The position numbers and the translations under genes are program-made. DNA of 42,918 nt from positions 1 to 42,918 of the IMG/VR virus record IMGVR_UViG_3300033145_001651. One strand, 5' to 3'. Shown here piece after piece: positions 41,221-42,918 of the stretch (its first letter is position 1; each line of letters opens with the position of its first letter). The notes beneath the pieces were generated by a model. The model ran no database searches. It had not been told where the DNA came from and saw nothing but the letters and a program-made list of their open reading frames with translations. Source of the stretch: a virus.

Positions 41221-42030
41221 GTGCCAAAGAAGGTATGTATTGACCCTGGCCACGGCGGCAGCGACTCGGGGGCGCTCACCGCAGACGGGCGGAAGGAAAA
41301 AGACTCGAACCTTCGGGTTGCGCTGATGGTCGAGCAAGAACTGCATGGTACTGGCATTGAGGTCTTGCTCACCAGGCGAGACGACCGATATCTAGACCTC
41401 TCGGAGCGGAGCCGGATGGCCAACCGCTGGGGAGCTGACATTTTTGTGAGCCTTCATGCCGATGCCGCCGGCGGCCCGAGCGCCAAGGGGCATCATGCTA
41501 TCCACAGTATCCACTCCAAGCCGGGGCAAGGCGGCAATAAGCTAGCCAGGCTTTTGGTAGACCAGGTAACGCTGACCACGGGCCGGCAACCCTTTCCCCG
41601 GGGAGATCGTGGTGTATGGACCAGGGAAAGCAAAAAATACCCGGGCAAGGACTATTATGCTGTAATTCGAGACACGAACATGTCGGCGGTCATCATTGAG
41701 CGGGGGTTCCTCACAAACCCGGAAGAGGCGGCCTTGCTGTTTGACGATGGCTTTCTGCGGAAACAGGCCCAGGGGGTTGCCCGGGCCATCATGATGTATT
41801 TCGGCTTAAAACTCGAGGAGGTGGCGGCAACCATGTTCAAGGATATCGTGGGTCACTGGGCGCAGGGCAACATTGAGCACCTGGCCGAGATTGGCGTTAT
41901 CAGTGGGAAAGGCGACGGGACCTTTGACCCCAATTCCCCGATTACGAGGGCGGAGGCGGCAGTAATCGTGGATCGGGCCATCGGTTACGTCCTGGCCGAG
42001 GTTCAAAAAATGATTAAGGGGGCAGCGTAA
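41221..42030 (+). CDS. Endolysin: N-acetylmuramoyl-L-alanine amidase with SLH domain
   Basis: 269 residues from GTG 41221 (TAGGAGGTGTTGTGA). Residues 1-190 are Amidase_3 with zinc ligands H11 (DPGHGG), E26 and H79 (VSLHAD) and catalytic E160 (VIIERGF). Residues 205-255 (MFKDIVGHWAQGNIEHLAEI, then GVISGKGDGTFDPNSPITRA) form one S-layer homology (SLH) repeat, which binds secondary cell-wall polymer. There is no signal peptide, so export depends on the holin. It cuts the bond between MurNAc and L-Ala of peptidoglycan. Confidence 0.93.
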   Translation: MPKKVCIDPGHGGSDSGALTADGRKEKDSNLRVALMVEQELHGTGIEVLLTRRDDRYLDLSERSRMANRWGADIFVSLHADAAGGPSAKGHHAIHSIHSKPGQGGNKLARLLVDQVTLTTGRQPFPRGDRGVWTRESKKYPGKDYYAVIRDTNMSAVIIERGFLTNPEEAALLFDDGFLRKQAQGVARAIMMYFGLKLEEVAATMFKDIVGHWAQGNIEHLAEIGVISGKGDGTFDPNSPITRAEAAVIVDRAIGYVLAEVQKMIKGAA

Positions 42031-42384
42031 ATGGACGATTTGCTTTTACGGGTGCTATATGACGTTCTGGTGCTCCTAGCTACCGTAGCCGCTGGCTATG
42101 CTGTAGCCTGGTTACGGAAACGGCTGGGCGTAGAGGGTATGAAAAAGATTGAGGCCGAACTGGCCACAAAACAAGAACTGGCAGGCTTAGCGGTACGGTT
42201 TGTTGAACAGGTCTACAAGGATATCCACGGGGAAGCAAAATATCAGAAGGCTGCCGAGTGGCTGGCGGCCAGGGCCAGCGAGCTGGGCTTAAAGGTCACC
42301 CCGGAAGAGGTAAAAGGGCTTATCGAGGCGGCTCTTAGAACTTTCAAAGATGAGTTTGGGGAAGAATGGGCCAAGCAGGTATAA
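42031..42384 (+). CDS. LL-H family phage holin
   Basis: 117 residues directly after the endolysin stop. One N-terminal membrane segment (VLYDVLVLLATVAAGYAVAW), then helices KKIEAELATKQELAGLAVRF and VEQVYKDIHGEAKYQKAAEW match the phage holin LL-H family. Together with the amidase it makes the main lysis pair. Followed by a strong terminator. Confidence 0.85.
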   Translation: MDDLLLRVLYDVLVLLATVAAGYAVAWLRKRLGVEGMKKIEAELATKQELAGLAVRFVEQVYKDIHGEAKYQKAAEWLAARASELGLKVTPEEVKGLIEAALRTFKDEFGEEWAKQV

Positions 42385-42389
42385 TAGAA

Positions 42390-42430
42390 AGGAGGGGTCG
42401 GTGTTACCCGAGCCCCTCCTTTTGTTGTTT
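42390..42430 (+). terminator. Intrinsic terminator of the late operon
   Basis: AGGAGGGG (42390-42397) pairs with CCCCTCCT (42413-42420), extended by TCGG (42398-42401) with CCGA (42408-42411) across one bulged G, then TTTGTTGTTTT. It ends the transcript that begins near 9090, about 33 kb upstream. No equally strong terminator is seen in between. Confidence 0.88.
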
Positions 42431-42453
42431 TAGCCCAAAACGTACGGTATAAT
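42425..42453 (+). promoter_or_regulatory. Promoter for the phage-borne miaB 5' segment
   Basis: A perfect -10 TATAAT (42448-42453) lies 17 bases after TTGTTT (42425-42430), a weak -35 that overlaps the terminator T-run. Transcription would start near 42460, with AGAAAGGA (42474-42481) as ribosome site for ATG 42491. The position, right after a terminator and right before the attachment site, suggests it serves the gene rebuilt by integration. Confidence 0.7.
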
Positions 42454-42490
42454 AATCATAAGTATCAAAAATCAGAAAGGAAGAGCCTTT

Positions 42491-42580
42491 ATGAGTGATA
42501 AAGGAAAACGTCCGCTTAAGTATCTCACATTTACATACGGCTGTCAGATGGTAAAAGTGAGACACCCAGAAACCCGATAA
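42491..42580 (+). pseudogene. miaB: 5' end of a miaB-like gene carried by the phage
   Basis: The 29 codons begin MSDKGKRPLKYLTFTYGCQM and continue VKVRHPETR-stop. K-Y-x-x-x-T-Y-G-C-Q-M is the start of the UPF0004 domain of MiaB (tRNA i6A37 methylthiotransferase), whose next residue is normally Asn; the Cys binds an iron-sulfur cluster. Homology stops after Met20, where phage sequence begins. The piece has its own promoter and ribosome site. After integration it would be joined to the host's remaining miaB codons. As it stands it makes only a short peptide. Confidence 0.8.
42523..42562. other. Phage attachment site (attP), predicted
   Basis: TCTCACATTTAC (42523-42534) and GTAAAAGTGAGA (42551-42562) are inverted copies with one mismatch, 16 bases apart. 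The centre falls at 42542-42543 (TG), inside the Gly-Cys codons of the miaB segment. Large serine recombinases use attP sites of about 50 bp made of imperfect inverted halves around a central dinucleotide, and the recombinase gene is normally adjacent, as here. The recombination point itself is inferred. Confidence 0.72.
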
Positions 42581-42606
42581 AAAAGCCGCTTTTTACGAGG
42601 GCGGCT
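42579..42606 (-). terminator. Terminator of the minus-strand recombinase gene
   Basis: On the - strand AGCCGC (42606-42601) pairs with GCGGCT (42589-42584), followed by a run of T (A's at 42579-42584 on the + strand). The recombinase stop codon lies in the loop. It prevents the integrase transcript from running into the attachment site and miaB segment. Confidence 0.75.
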
Positions 42607-42918
42607 CACGGTAGATAAACCGGTGAACAACTTCCCCATCAGGCGAGTTAAAAGCAATCTTGGTAACCCTTCCATCGGCCACTTCTATGAAGCTAATAAC
42701 CTGCTGCAAAAACTCCTGTACGACTTGCTTGTCCAAGGCAGGCAAGACCTCGCGAATATTATCCGCGGTATAAAGGTTGTGGACCAGAAGGAAGCGGGAA
42801 AACATTTCTATATCCACGGACATAGTAGACGAGCATTTAGAGGCCAGGGCCGATATTTCGCTGTCGACCTTATTTAGGCGCTGCTGAAATTCGGCCCTTT
42901 TCACAAGGTATTCCGATT
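42593..42918 (-). CDS. Probable large serine recombinase (integrase), C-terminal end
   Basis: The frame is open to the window edge with no stop, so the apparent GTG start at 42904 is probably internal. About 108 residues are visible: EYLVKRAEFQQRLNKVDSEI (charged helix like the recombinase coiled coil), then VQEFLQQVISFIEVADGRVT, then a final strand pair VVHRFIYREPPS. The ending resembles C-termini of large serine recombinases; the catalytic N-terminal domain is outside the window. The adjacent attP-like site supports the call. Without the catalytic domain it stays provisional. Confidence 0.65.
   Translation of the reverse strand, partial: SEYLVKRAEFQQRLNKVDSEISALASKCSSTMSVDIEMFSRFLLVHNLYTADNIREVLPALDKQVVQEFLQQVISFIEVADGRVTKIAFNSPDGEVVHRFIYREPPS

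Noticed and set aside
42491-42580. Independent small peptide gene
   Set aside because: The first 20 codons match the MiaB N-terminus and lie at the attP-like repeat, so a gene fragment explains it better.
1-42918. CRISPR arrays and tRNA genes
   Set aside because: No regularly spaced direct repeats of 24-40 bases with unique spacers and no cloverleaf with a T-loop were seen by eye; the iterons are too short and too close together.

Overview
The window is almost all of a temperate, contractile-tailed phage (myovirus). Its host is most likely an anaerobic, possibly thermophilic Gram-positive of the Clostridia (Moorella/Desulfotomaculum-like). The evidence is strong AGGAGG-type ribosome sites with many GTG/TTG starts, a PBSX-like head module, an SLH-domain endolysin, an LL-H-type holin, YaaL/DUF2508 and ArpU-like genes, and an attachment site built on bacterial miaB. 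The host genus is inference. Nearly all genes lie on the + strand; only the recombinase fragment at the right edge is on the - strand.

Layout. 1-8945: early/middle region with the RecT end, an MBL-fold protein, ASCH and Gp37/Gp68 proteins, an O-like replication initiator whose gene carries five iterons (a lambda-style origin), a DnaC/DnaI-type loader, a deoxyribosyltransferase-like protein, an ADP-ribosylglycohydrolase, a RecU resolvase, several small proteins and an ArpU-like regulator. 8946-9168: control region with paired TGACGG repeats, an extended -10 promoter and a leader hairpin. 9169-21218: adenine methylase, ParB-like protein, terminase subunits, portal, a 1130-residue MuF-kinase fusion, protease, scaffold and capsid. 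21235-24320: head completion and connector genes. 24320-37692: sheath, tube, tail chaperone with a predicted -1 frameshift, tape measure, baseplate and fibre genes.

37689-40673 is a complete diversity-generating retroelement (DGR): a C-type-lectin/FGE-fold target with a variable repeat (VR), a GC-rich hairpin with a GATA tetraloop, an Avd-like accessory gene, the template repeat (TR), a structured spacer and a reverse transcriptase. VR and TR align over 117 bp without gaps and differ at 11 positions, every one an adenine in TR. The target follows the tail-fibre genes, so the DGR most likely diversifies the receptor-binding tip.

40679-42384 is the lysis module, closed by a strong terminator. 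After it come a promoter, a ribosome site and the first 20 codons of a miaB-like gene. A 40-bp imperfect inverted repeat lies across the conserved GCQM codons, and beside it is the C-terminal end of what looks like a large serine recombinase on the - strand. I read this as attP: the phage would integrate into miaB and give the interrupted gene a new promoter and 5' end. The window would then show the circular or unintegrated arrangement. The remaining early genes (rest of the integrase, repressor, start of recT) lie outside it.
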